Source: Thermocatellispora tengchongensis (GTDB taxonomy: Bacteria; Actinomycetota; Actinomycetes; Streptosporangiales; Streptosporangiaceae). Taken from it: DNA of 64,000 bases. Position 1 is the first letter of the stretch. Every line of letters begins with the position of its first letter. The stretch lies in the NCBI RefSeq assembly GCF_014202315.1, contig NZ_JACHGN010000005.1:186001-250000 (forward strand), in the 5' to 3' direction. The notes below the pieces were generated by a model. That model saw nothing but the letters and a program-made list of their open reading frames with translations, made no database searches and was not told the origin of the DNA. Shown here piece by piece: positions 45,754 to 53,552 of this stretch. A program made the translations under genes and the position numbers.

Positions 45754-45868
45754 CCACCGGGGTCGTGGTGCGTGCCGCCGGCGGGCGGGCTTCCGTGGGA
45801 TTTGCGGCATCTGCTGGTTTCGATGGGGAAATCTGGGGCGCCCGGCTCCACTAGGGTCTTTACCCGAT

Positions 45869-45901
45869 ATGACCCCTCACCATGGAGCCCTCCGCCCATG
45901 A
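45869..45901 (+). CDS. Possible 10-residue upstream ORF for the M48 gene
   Basis: ATG at 45869 encodes MTPHHGALRP and stops at TGA 45899-45901, which overlaps the ATG of the M48 protease (ATGA). The arrangement suggests translational coupling. There is no strong ribosome site before it, so expression is uncertain. Confidence 0.35.
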   Translation: MTPHHGALRP

Positions 45902-47409
45902 CCACCGCGTTCCGGGCCGCCCTGGCCTTCGCCCTGCTCGCCGGTTTCTACGTGCTGGTGGGGATCGTCCTGGCGGCCGCCGCGTTCTTCGACGTGTACC
46001 TGTTCATCGACTTCCACTCGCGCGGGCTGCAGGTGGCGATCGTGCTCACCCTGGCCGCGCTCGCCCTCGTACGGGCGCTGTGGACCGTGAGCCGCCGCAC
46101 CAAGGGCGAGGAGCCGGGGGTCGCGGTCGAGCGCGGGCACGAGCCGGAGCTGTGGCGCACGGTGGAGGATCTGGCCCAGGTGGTGCGCACCTCGCCGCCG
46201 GACGAGATCCGGCTCGTCGCCGAGGTGAACGCGGCGGTGGCGGAGGACACCAGCCTGCTCGGCCTGCGCGCGACCAAGCGCAGGATGTACATCGGGCTGC
46301 CGCTGCTGCAGACCCTCACCGTGGACGAGATGCGCGCGGTGCTCGGGCACGAGCTGGGCCACTACAGCGGGGCGCACACCCGGCTGGGCGCCCCGGTCTA
46401 CCGGGGCCGGGTCTCGCTGCTGGCCACCGTGCAGGGGCTCGGCAACCATCCGGTGATCCAGCGGGTGTTCTTCTGGTACGCCAAGCTGTACCTGCGCATC
46501 TCGCAGGCCGTCTCGCGGCGGCAGGAGCTGGAGGCCGACCGGTTCGCGGTGGCCATCGCGGGCAGGGACGCCATGGCGAACGCGCTGCGCAAGATCCACA
46601 CCACCGCGCTGGGCTGGCAGTTGTTCATGGACGGCTACATGAGCCTGGCGGGCGCGGGCGGCAACCGCCCGGCGCAGATCATGGCCGGGTTCCACGCCTT
46701 GGTCTCCGACCCCGCGCGCCAGGCCGAGCTGGCCAGGGCGAGCGAACGGCCGCGGGAGACCTCGCCGTACGACTCGCACCCCGCGCTGGAGGAGCGGCTG
46801 GCGGCCATCGCCCAGCTCCCGGACCCGCAGCACGCGCCCGACCCGCGGCCGGCCATCGCCCTGCTCGCCGACCCGGCCATCGCGGCGGGCGCGGTGGAGA
46901 ACACGATCTGGACCCCCGAGGCCATCGCCCGGCTCCGCCCGGTCTCCTGGGAGGACATGATCGCCCACGGCATGTACGCCCTGCGCAACGCCGAGGCCCT
47001 GTACGACCTGTCCGTGGCCGGTCAGCGCGTCATGGGCACCCCGCTGCCGTACCTGGACGCCGCCTTCGAGGCCATCGCCCGGGGCCGGCGCGACGCCCTG
47101 GAGCACGAGCTGCGGCAGCTCGGCTGGAACCCCACCGACACCCTCCTGGCCGGCGTGCTCGGCCAGGCCCTGGAGGCCGTGCTCATCCAGCACGGCCACG
47201 CCCGCTGGACCCTGTCCTGGTCCGGCCCCGCCCGCCTGCTCTACACCGACGGCGAGGAGGTCAGCCTGTCCCAGTACGCCGCCAAGGTCGCCGCCGACCC
47301 CACCGCCATCGCCGGCCTGCGCGAATGGCTGGCCGAGCACGGCGTGGCCCCCGGCTACGTCCCCCCGTCCCCCACCCCGTCCACCCCCCAACCCGCCATC
47401 CCCGCCTGA
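45898..47409 (+). CDS. M48-family metalloprotease (HtpX/Ste24-like)
   Basis: A 503-residue membrane-linked zinc protease. Two N-terminal helices (residues about 5-35 and 45-62) anchor it. The zinc motif is VLGHELGHYSGAH near residue 153, and the third ligand Glu is in ELEADRFAVA near 215. The C-terminal 250 residues include a soluble region (DPARQAELARASERPRE onward) and a Pro-rich tail. A membrane-protein quality-control role is likely. ATG 45898 has GGAG ten bases upstream and overlaps a short upstream ORF. Confidence 0.9.
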   Translation: MTTAFRAALAFALLAGFYVLVGIVLAAAAFFDVYLFIDFHSRGLQVAIVLTLAALALVRALWTVSRRTKGEEPGVAVERGHEPELWRTVEDLAQVVRTSPPDEIRLVAEVNAAVAEDTSLLGLRATKRRMYIGLPLLQTLTVDEMRAVLGHELGHYSGAHTRLGAPVYRGRVSLLATVQGLGNHPVIQRVFFWYAKLYLRISQAVSRRQELEADRFAVAIAGRDAMANALRKIHTTALGWQLFMDGYMSLAGAGGNRPAQIMAGFHALVSDPARQAELARASERPRETSPYDSHPALEERLAAIAQLPDPQHAPDPRPAIALLADPAIAAGAVENTIWTPEAIARLRPVSWEDMIAHGMYALRNAEALYDLSVAGQRVMGTPLPYLDAAFEAIARGRRDALEHELRQLGWNPTDTLLAGVLGQALEAVLIQHGHARWTLSWSGPARLLYTDGEEVSLSQYAAKVAADPTAIAGLREWLAEHGVAPGYVPPSPTPSTPQPAIPA

Positions 47410-47619
47410 CGCCCTCACCGCGGCGAGTCCAGGCGAAGCGCGTGGTCCCTCGCGCTGCCCCTCGTTTCGCTCGGTACGGTCACAGCAGGGCTCCGCATCC
47501 ACGGCGGGTGCGTCGATCCCGGCTGGACTCTCCCCCTGTGGGAGGGCTCATGCTGCTCCTGACGATCCTGTCCTTTCGATCCTGGTGGCCGGTCAGGGAA
47601 GTAGCGAGGCGAGAGACGT

Positions 47620-48603
47620 ATGACCATCGTGAAGGACATCGAGGCTCGCGGCATGCAGCACTGCGAGACGACGGCGCTGGGGGTGCTCTTACGGCATGAA
47701 GGACTCGATCTGTCCGAGCCGATGCTGTTCGGGCTGGGCTCGGGCCTGTCCTTCATCTATTGGGACGGCAAGGGCATGGCGTTCCCCTTTCTCGGGGGCC
47801 GCGTCAAGCCCTTCGACCTCACCAGGAACCTGGCCGCCAGGCTCGGGCTGACATTACTGGTCGAGGAGACCACCTCGCCGCGCAAGGCGTGGGAGAACGT
47901 GGCCGCCCACATCGACGCCGGCCGGCCGGTCGGCCTTCAGCTCGACTGCTACCACCTGGAGCACTTCCGGGCCAAGGTGCACTTCGGCGGCCACATCGTC
48001 GCCATGTACGGCTACGACGAGCACGACGCCTACCTCGTGGACACCGGACAGCAGGGAGGGGCGGTGCGTGCCGGCAGGGCCGCCTTGGCCATGGCGCGGG
48101 CCGAACGCGGCCCGATGACCGCCAAAAACCGATCTTTCACCATCACCCTGCCGGAGCGCTCGCCCTGCTGGCAGGACCAGATCATCCCCGCCATCAAGGA
48201 CTGCGCCGACGCCTTCCTGGCCGCTCCGATCGCGAACCTGGGCCACCGCGGCATCGAGAAGGCCGCCGCGCAGGTGCCCAAATGGCTGCTGCGCGCCGGC
48301 GACCCGCGGCAGGACCTACCGCAGGCCGCCCTCCTCATGGAGAAGGCCGGCACCGGTGGTGCCCTGTTCCGCGCCCTCTATCGCGACTTCCTCGGCGAGT
48401 GCGTCCAACTGATCGACGACAGCGACCTCCGCGCCGGTCACAAGCTGTACGGCGAGGCCGCCATCCTGTGGACGGACGTGGCCACCTTGATCGCGAAGGC
48501 TGGAGAGAGCGGCGACGCGGGGTATCTGGAGCGGGCCCGCGTCCTGCTCCATGACCTTTCGCGCATCGAGAAGGACGCCATGCAGCTACTGCGTCGGTTG
48601 TAG
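47620..48603 (+). CDS. BtrH N-terminal domain protein (orphan)
   Basis: A 327-residue protein with a BtrH_N-type papain-like fold domain: MQHCETTALGVLLRHEGLDL (Cys near 15) and GGHIVAMYGYDEHDAYLVDT (His and Asp) complete a plausible triad. The C-terminal half resembles the DUF4872 domain that often follows it. BtrH is the acyltransferase that loads the aminoglycoside side chain in butirosin synthesis, but no related biosynthetic genes surround this copy. The 210-bp leader (47410-47619) has no gene. A catalytic acyl-transfer or peptidase-like role is inference. Confidence 0.82.
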   Translation: MTIVKDIEARGMQHCETTALGVLLRHEGLDLSEPMLFGLGSGLSFIYWDGKGMAFPFLGGRVKPFDLTRNLAARLGLTLLVEETTSPRKAWENVAAHIDAGRPVGLQLDCYHLEHFRAKVHFGGHIVAMYGYDEHDAYLVDTGQQGGAVRAGRAALAMARAERGPMTAKNRSFTITLPERSPCWQDQIIPAIKDCADAFLAAPIANLGHRGIEKAAAQVPKWLLRAGDPRQDLPQAALLMEKAGTGGALFRALYRDFLGECVQLIDDSDLRAGHKLYGEAAILWTDVATLIAKAGESGDAGYLERARVLLHDLSRIEKDAMQLLRRL

Positions 48604-48648
48604 CTCCAGGTCATCCCGCGCCGAACGGACGCCGAGACATTGCGAGGG

Positions 48649-48693
48649 CCTTCGCCCTGCTCGCCTTCGCCCTGCTCGCCTTTGCCCTGCTCA
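48649..48693 (+). repeat. 15-bp tandem repeat, three copies
   Basis: CCTTCGCCCTGCTCG repeats at 48649, 48664 and 48679 (last copy with two changes). It lies downstream of the BtrH-like gene and upstream of the lipoprotein gene. Confidence 0.8.
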
Positions 48694-48730
48694 TGGGCGA
48701 GCTTGGCGAGGGGCTTCTCGTTCCGGCGGG

Positions 48731-48770
48731 CTCATGGGAGGGGCGATCTCGGGTAGTGCCCTCCCATGAG
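48731..48770 (+). promoter_or_regulatory. Hairpin overlapping the lipoprotein start codon
   Basis: Perfect 12-bp arms CTCATGGGAGGG (48731-48742) and CCCTCCCATGAG (48759-48770) with a 16-base loop. The ATG at 48766 lies in the second arm, and the GGGAGG in the first. In RNA it would hide the start; in DNA it could be an operator. Confidence 0.55.
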
Positions 48771-49158
48771 GGTGACGTTAATGGCGTGCCTGGTGGCCTG
48801 CGTGGTGCTCGGGGGCGCCGGATGTGGGGTGGCGGCCGAGGCGGGGCCGCCGCGGGCTGTGACGGAGCGGTTCTTCGCGGCGCTCGCGGAAGGGCGGGCC
48901 GGGGAGGCGTGTGCGCTGCTCGCGCGGCAGGCGGCGGAGAAGGTGGCGGAGGAGGAGCCGTGTGACCGGGCGCTGGCCGGGCTGGGATTGCCGGCCGGTG
49001 GGGCGGTGCGCGAGGTGGCCGTGTGGGGTGACGAGGCGCAGGTGCGGATGGCCGGGGACACGGTGTTCCTGCACCGGTACGCCGACGGGTGGCGGATCAG
49101 GGCCGCGGGGTGCCGGCCGGATCCGCCCCGGCCGTACGACTGCGAGGTGGAGGCGTGA
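48766..49158 (+). CDS. Small lipoprotein
   Basis: A 130-residue protein. MRVTLMACLVACVVLGGAGC is a lipoprotein signal with the lipidated Cys at 20. The mature part (PPRAVTERFFAALAEGRAGEACALL onward) resembles NTF2-like folds seen in small actinobacterial lipoproteins, ending in a Cys-bearing loop. An in-frame ATG at 48781 has a better GAGGG site but loses the only positive charge of the signal. The stop overlaps the next tiny ORF (GTGA). Confidence 0.78.
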   Translation: MRVTLMACLVACVVLGGAGCGVAAEAGPPRAVTERFFAALAEGRAGEACALLARQAAEKVAEEEPCDRALAGLGLPAGGAVREVAVWGDEAQVRMAGDTVFLHRYADGWRIRAAGCRPDPPRPYDCEVEA

Positions 49159-49247
49159 GCGGCATGCGCGCGGTCTTCGCGCTCACATTGGTCATCATCG
49201 CCATCGGGCTGGTCTTCTTCTTCGTCATCGGACTGCTGCACAGGTAG
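49155..49247 (+). CDS. 30-residue single-pass membrane protein
   Basis: GTG 49155 overlaps the lipoprotein stop by 4 bp and opens a 30-codon frame ending at TAG 49245-49247. It encodes a single hydrophobic helix (VFALTLVIIAIGLVFFFVIG) with a terminal HR. The next gene starts 10 bp later behind AGGAGG. Coupling on both sides supports translation. No family is known to me. Confidence 0.65.
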   Translation: MSGMRAVFALTLVIIAIGLVFFFVIGLLHR

Positions 49248-49257
49248 GAGGGGCGAA

Positions 49258-49932
49258 GTGAAGAGATTTCTGCGGGACAACGGGCTGACGCTGTTCTTCC
49301 TCGGCGCGTTCCTGCTGTCGCTGCTCGGACAGGCGCTGGCCGGACAGGCCCGGTACAACGAGCAGCAGCTCACCGACGGGGGCGACCCGATCCCCCTGCT
49401 GTCCTACGTCGGCTCCTCGGACTTCGCCGTGGACGTGGCGGAGAACTGGCAGTCGGAGTACCTGCAGTTCCTGCTGTTCATCGTGGTCACGGTCTGGCTG
49501 GTGCAGCGCGGCTCGCCGGAGTCCAAGCGGATCAAGGACATCGGCGACGAGTCGGAGGAACAGCAGCAGATGGGCGCGTACGCCCACGAGGAGTCCCCGG
49601 GCTGGGCCCGGGGGTACGGGTGGCGGCGCAGCGTGTACGCCAACTCGCTCGGCCTGGTGATGGGCCTGATCTTCGTGCTGTCCTGGCTGGGGCAGTCGGT
49701 GGCGGGCACGGCGGCGTACAACGCCGAGCGGCTGAGCCGGCTGCAGGACCCGGTGAGCTGGGGGCAGTACCTGGGGTCGGCGGAGTTCTGGAGCCGGACC
49801 TTCCAGAACTGGCAGTCGGAGATGCTGGCGGTGGCGTCGATGGTGGTGTTGTCGATCTACCTGCGGCAGCGGGCCTCGCCGGAGTCCAAGCCGGTCGGAG
49901 AGGCGCACGCGACGACGGGCGAGGAGAACTGA
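49258..49932 (+). CDS. DUF6766 membrane protein with internal duplication
   Basis: A 224-residue membrane protein. Two homologous halves: NGLTLFFLGAFLLSLLGQAL to QRGSPESK, and NSLGLVMGLIFVLSWLGQSV to QRASPESK. Each has two membrane helices separated by a Tyr/Asp-rich loop ending in NWQSE. Its function is unknown. GTG 49258 follows AGGAGG. The last 76 bp overlap the convergent PLP-enzyme gene. It lies in a three-gene unit with the lipoprotein and the tiny membrane protein. Confidence 0.88.
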   Translation: MKRFLRDNGLTLFFLGAFLLSLLGQALAGQARYNEQQLTDGGDPIPLLSYVGSSDFAVDVAENWQSEYLQFLLFIVVTVWLVQRGSPESKRIKDIGDESEEQQQMGAYAHEESPGWARGYGWRRSVYANSLGLVMGLIFVLSWLGQSVAGTAAYNAERLSRLQDPVSWGQYLGSAEFWSRTFQNWQSEMLAVASMVVLSIYLRQRASPESKPVGEAHATTGEEN

Positions 49933-50774
49933 GCCGGTCCGGTGATCACGGCGACCACGGTGGTGCCGGGCGCGAGCGCACCGGAGGCGGCCATCGCATA
50001 GACGCCGTACAGCATCTTGGCCACGTAGATCCGCTCCACGGCGAGCCCGTGGCGGTCCTCGAAGTCGCGGGCGAAGGCGTCCAGCTCGGGCGGCACCTTG
50101 GCGTAGCCGCCGAAGTGGTGGTCCAGCGCGATGTCCCAGGTGCCGCGCACCTCGCCGTACGCCTCCCGCTGCAGCCTGGCGACCTCGCCGGCGAGGAAGC
50201 CGCCGCCCTTGAGCACCGCGAACCCCAGCGCCCGCCGCCCCGGCGGCAGCCCGGCCGCGATGCCGGCCAGGGTGCCGCCGGTGCCCACCGGGCAGCAGAT
50301 CACGTCGTACGGCTCGGTGATCTCGCCCGGCAGCTCGGCGCACCCGCGCACGGCCGCCGCGTTGCTGCCGCCCTCGGGCAGCAGGTCGAACGGGCCGTGC
50401 TCCGCGCGCAGCCGGTCGATCACCTCGGGGGTGTGCTTGAGCCGGTACGCCGCCCGGTCGAGGTAGGCCAGGCGCATGCCGCAGGCGCGGGCGTACGCGA
50501 GGGTGGGGTTGAGCGGCAGGTGCTCCTCGCCGCGGATCACCCCGATGGTGGCGAGCCCGTGGCGCCGCCCCGCCGCGGCCACCGCCCGGATGTGGCCGGA
50601 GTACGCCCCGCCGAAGGTCAGGATCGTGCCGGTGCGGACCTCGGGCAGGTTGTACCGGAGCTTGCGCCACTTGTTGCCGGTGATCTCGGGGTCGATCAGG
50701 TCGTCGCGCTTGAGCAGCAGGCGCACTCGGCCGAGGCGCTCGTCGCGCACGGGCCGCAGCGTCAAATGGTCCAC
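49857..50774 (-). CDS. ACC deaminase/D-cysteine desulfhydrase-like PLP enzyme
   Basis: A 305-residue PLP-dependent enzyme of the fold-type II tryptophan-synthase-beta family. The PLP-binding Lys is in GNKWRKLRYN near residue 34, the phosphate loop is CCPVGTGGTLAG, and LTFGGAYSGHIRA is the usual substrate loop. It cannot be separated by sequence into deaminase or desulfhydrase. The last 25 codons lie antisense to the DUF6766 gene, so the C-terminus is probably extended. GTG 50774 is the likely start; no good ribosome site. Confidence 0.87.
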   Translation of the reverse strand: MDHLTLRPVRDERLGRVRLLLKRDDLIDPEITGNKWRKLRYNLPEVRTGTILTFGGAYSGHIRAVAAAGRRHGLATIGVIRGEEHLPLNPTLAYARACGMRLAYLDRAAYRLKHTPEVIDRLRAEHGPFDLLPEGGSNAAAVRGCAELPGEITEPYDVICCPVGTGGTLAGIAAGLPPGRRALGFAVLKGGGFLAGEVARLQREAYGEVRGTWDIALDHHFGGYAKVPPELDAFARDFEDRHGLAVERIYVAKMLYGVYAMAASGALAPGTTVVAVITGPAQFSSPVVACASPTGLDSGEARCRR

Positions 50775-50821
50775 AGCACGCTAACCTACGTCAGGGCCGC
50801 GATGTTGAGGAGTGTGCGATC

Positions 50822-51943
50822 ATGCGCGTTATTGAGGCTTTCCGTGAGGCGTACGGCGCCGCGCCGCAGGGAGTGTGGCACGCGCCGGGGCGGGTCAACC
50901 TGATCGGGGAGCACACCGACTACAACGACGGCTTCGTGCTGCCGTTCGCGGTCCCGTGGGGGGTGACGGCGGCGGTGTCGCCGCGCGCCGACCGCTCGGT
51001 GCGGCTGCTGTCGCTCCAGGCGCCCGGCGAGCCGCTGCTCATCGAGGACCTGGACCGGGCCCAGGGCTGGGCCCGGTACGCCGTGGGCGTGCTGTGGGCG
51101 CTGCGCGAGGCCGGGCACGACGTGGGCGGCGCCGACATCGTCCTCGACGGCGACGTGCCGCAGGGCGCCGGGCTGTCCTCCAGCGCCGCGCTGGAGGTCT
51201 CGGTGGCGGTCGCGCTCGACGAGCTGTACGGCCTCGGGCTGCCCCGCATGGACCTCGCCCTGCTGGCGCAACGGGCCGAGAACGACTTCGTCGGCATGCC
51301 GTGCGGGATCATGGACCAGGCGGCGTCGGCGCTGAGCGAGGAGGGCAAGGCGCTGTTCCTCGACTGCCGCAGCCTGGCCTCGCGCGGCATCCCGCTCGAC
51401 CTGGCCGCGCACGGCATGCAGATCCTGATCATCGACACCGGCGTGCACCACGAGCTGGCCGACGGCCAGTACGCCCTGCGCCGCGCCGACTGCGAGCGCG
51501 CCGCCAAGCACCTGGGCGTGGCCTCCCTGCGCGACGTGACCGACCTGGCCGCCGCGCTGTCGCGGCTCAGCGGCGACGAGCGCAAGCGCACCCAGCACGT
51601 CGTCACCGAGAACCACCGGGTCGAGGCGGTGATCGGGCTGCTGCGCGCGGGCGCGATCGGCGAGATCGGCGCCCTGCTCAACGCCTCCCACCTGTCGCTG
51701 CGCGACCAGTACGAGGTCTCCAGCCCGGAGCTCGACCTCGCGGTGGAGGCGGCGTTCCGGGGCGGGGCGCGCGGCGCGCGAATGACGGGCGGCGGCTTCG
51801 GCGGCTCGGCCATCGCGCTGGTCGCCGACGAGAAGGCCGGCTCGGTGCGCGAGTCGGTGGCCGCGGCGTACGCCGAGCGCGGCTGGAAGGCCCCGCGCTT
51901 CCTGCCGGCCACCCCGGCGGCGGGCGCCCGCAGGATCGCCTAG
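50822..51943 (+). CDS. galK: Galactokinase
   Basis: A 373-residue GHMP kinase that phosphorylates galactose at C1. The galactokinase signature GRVNLIGEHTDYNDGFVLP is near residue 22, the ATP-binding motif is DVPQGAGLSSSAALEVS near 104, and motif 3 is GARMTGGGFGGSAIALV near 323. ATG 50822 has GGAG upstream. No galT or galE gene is adjacent, so the Leloir genes are scattered here. Divergent from the PLP-enzyme gene with a 47-bp gap. Confidence 0.97.
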   Translation: MRVIEAFREAYGAAPQGVWHAPGRVNLIGEHTDYNDGFVLPFAVPWGVTAAVSPRADRSVRLLSLQAPGEPLLIEDLDRAQGWARYAVGVLWALREAGHDVGGADIVLDGDVPQGAGLSSSAALEVSVAVALDELYGLGLPRMDLALLAQRAENDFVGMPCGIMDQAASALSEEGKALFLDCRSLASRGIPLDLAAHGMQILIIDTGVHHELADGQYALRRADCERAAKHLGVASLRDVTDLAAALSRLSGDERKRTQHVVTENHRVEAVIGLLRAGAIGEIGALLNASHLSLRDQYEVSSPELDLAVEAAFRGGARGARMTGGGFGGSAIALVADEKAGSVRESVAAAYAERGWKAPRFLPATPAAGARRIA

Positions 51944-51967
51944 CGCCGCCGCAGACGACCGGTTCGG

Positions 51968-52741
51968 CTAGAGCGGGGGGAAGCGCGGCGGGCGGCGCTC
52001 CATGAAGCTGGCGACGCCCTCGGCGAAGTCGGGGCGGCCGAACGATTCGAGCATCAGCCGGATCGCGGTGGAGTGGGCGGCGTCGAGGGTCTCGTTCCAG
52101 TCGCCCCAGATCTGGCGCTTCATCACCGCCATCGAGGCCGGGGAGCTGAAGGCGGCCAGCTCGCGGGCGTACGCGACGGCCTCGGCGAGCACGCCGTCGC
52201 CCGGCACGGCCCGCGAGGCCAGGCCCAGCTCGTACGCCTCCTGCCCGGTGAAGGTGCGGCCGGACAGCAGCAGGTCCATGGCCCGCGCCTGCCCGGCCAG
52301 GCGCGGGATCAGCCAGGACAGGCCGTACTCCGCGATCAGCCCGCGCCGGGCGAACGCGGTGGTCCACTTGGCGTCGGCGGCGGTGAACACCACGTCGCAC
52401 ACCAGCGCGTGCACCATGCCGAGCCCGGCGCACGCGCCGTTGACCGCCGCGACGACCGGCTTGCGCAGGCTGATCGGGAAGGTGTTGGGGCGCTTGTCCG
52501 GCACGGCGGTGTACTCGCCCGACTGCAGCGCGGTGAGGGTCTGGAAGTCGGCGCCGGCGCAGAAGCCCTTGCCCGCGCCGGTCACCACGATCGCGCGGAC
52601 CTCGGGGTCGGCGTCGGCCTGCTCCAGCAGGTCGAAGTAGCGCCGGCCCATCTCCTCGGTCCACGCGTTCAGCCGCTCGGGGCGGTTGAAGGTGAGCGTG
52701 AGCACACCCTGCTCGATCTCGGACAGCACCAGCTCGGACAT
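51968..52741 (-). CDS. Enoyl-CoA hydratase/isomerase
   Basis: A 257-residue crotonase-fold enzyme. The oxyanion-hole segments are GAGKGFCAGADFQ near residue 60 and NGACAGLGMVHALVCDVVF near 100. The Glu positions expected for hydratase are partly changed (RRGLIAEYGLSWLIPRL has Glu at the second site), so it may act on an unusual acyl-CoA. ATG 52741 is preferred to GTG 52750. It starts 58 bp after the last ABC gene; co-transcription is possible but not needed by function. Confidence 0.9.
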   Translation of the reverse strand: MSELVLSEIEQGVLTLTFNRPERLNAWTEEMGRRYFDLLEQADADPEVRAIVVTGAGKGFCAGADFQTLTALQSGEYTAVPDKRPNTFPISLRKPVVAAVNGACAGLGMVHALVCDVVFTAADAKWTTAFARRGLIAEYGLSWLIPRLAGQARAMDLLLSGRTFTGQEAYELGLASRAVPGDGVLAEAVAYARELAAFSSPASMAVMKRQIWGDWNETLDAAHSTAIRLMLESFGRPDFAEGVASFMERRPPRFPPL

Positions 52742-52799
52742 CCCAGCCACCCTTCCGCCGTCGGCCGAACAAAATTCTACGACAGCGGCCCCTGGCGGC

Positions 52800-53552
52800 T
52801 CAGCGGGTGGACATGTTGGCCCGCACCAGATCCTCGACGGTGGACCGCAGCGCGTGGAACCCGGCCGTACGCTTGATCTCCAGGGGGCGCTCGGCCGGGA
52901 GCGTCACCGGCACCTCGGCGGCCACCCGGCCCGGGTCGCAGCCGAGCACGATCACCCGCTGCGCCAGCAGCACCGCCTCCTCCACGTCGTGGGTCACCAT
53001 GAGCACCGTGGTGCCGGTGTCCAGCCACACCTGGCGCAGGAAGAGCTGCATGTCCTCCTTGGTCTGCACGTCCAGCGCGCCGAACGGCTCGTCCAGCAGC
53101 AGCACCGAGGGCTCGCAGGCCAGCGCCCTGGCGATGGCCACCCGCTGCCGCTGGCCGCCCGACAGCTCCTTGGGCAGCGCCCCGGCCAGCGGCAGCAGGC
53201 CGACCTCACGCAGGTACCACTCCACCCGGGCGGCGCGGTCGGCGCGCGGGAGCGGCAGCAGCCGCAGGCCGAAGGCGACGTTCTCCGCGACGGTGAGGAA
53301 CGGGAACAGCGCCCCCGACTGGAACACCAGCCCGCGCTCCGGCCCCGGCCCGGTGACCGGCTCGCCGTCGAGCGTCACCGTGCCGCGGGTCGCGGGTGCG
53401 AGCCCGGCGATCAGCGACAGCAGCGTGGACTTGCCCGACCCGCTGGCGCCGACGATGCACACGAACTCGCCGGGCGCCACGGTCAGGTCGATGCCGTCCA
53501 GGACCCGCAGCCGGCCGTACTCCTTGCCGACGTCGCGCAGCGCCAGCGTCAC
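52800..53552 (-). CDS. ABC transporter ATP-binding protein (nitrate/taurine type), guanidine operon
   Basis: A 250-residue SsuB/NrtD-type ATPase. Walker A is GASGSGKST near residue 37, Q-loop VFQSGALFPFLTV, signature LSGGQRQRVAIARAL near 137 and Walker B LLLDEPFGALD near 158, followed by the H-loop MVTHDVEEA. GTG 53552 overlaps the permease stop (GTGA). It powers the importer encoded with it. Last gene of the riboswitch-headed operon. Confidence 0.95.
   Translation of the reverse strand: MTLALRDVGKEYGRLRVLDGIDLTVAPGEFVCIVGASGSGKSTLLSLIAGLAPATRGTVTLDGEPVTGPGPERGLVFQSGALFPFLTVAENVAFGLRLLPLPRADRAARVEWYLREVGLLPLAGALPKELSGGQRQRVAIARALACEPSVLLLDEPFGALDVQTKEDMQLFLRQVWLDTGTTVLMVTHDVEEAVLLAQRVIVLGCDPGRVAAEVPVTLPAERPLEIKRTAGFHALRSTVEDLVRANMSTR

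Noticed and set aside
48693-48965. 90-codon frame over the lipoprotein start
   Set aside because: Gly/Arg-rich shifted frame of the lipoprotein gene.
49857-50774. Specific call as ACC deaminase
   Set aside because: The residues separating ACC deaminase from D-cysteine desulfhydrase cannot be judged without an alignment.
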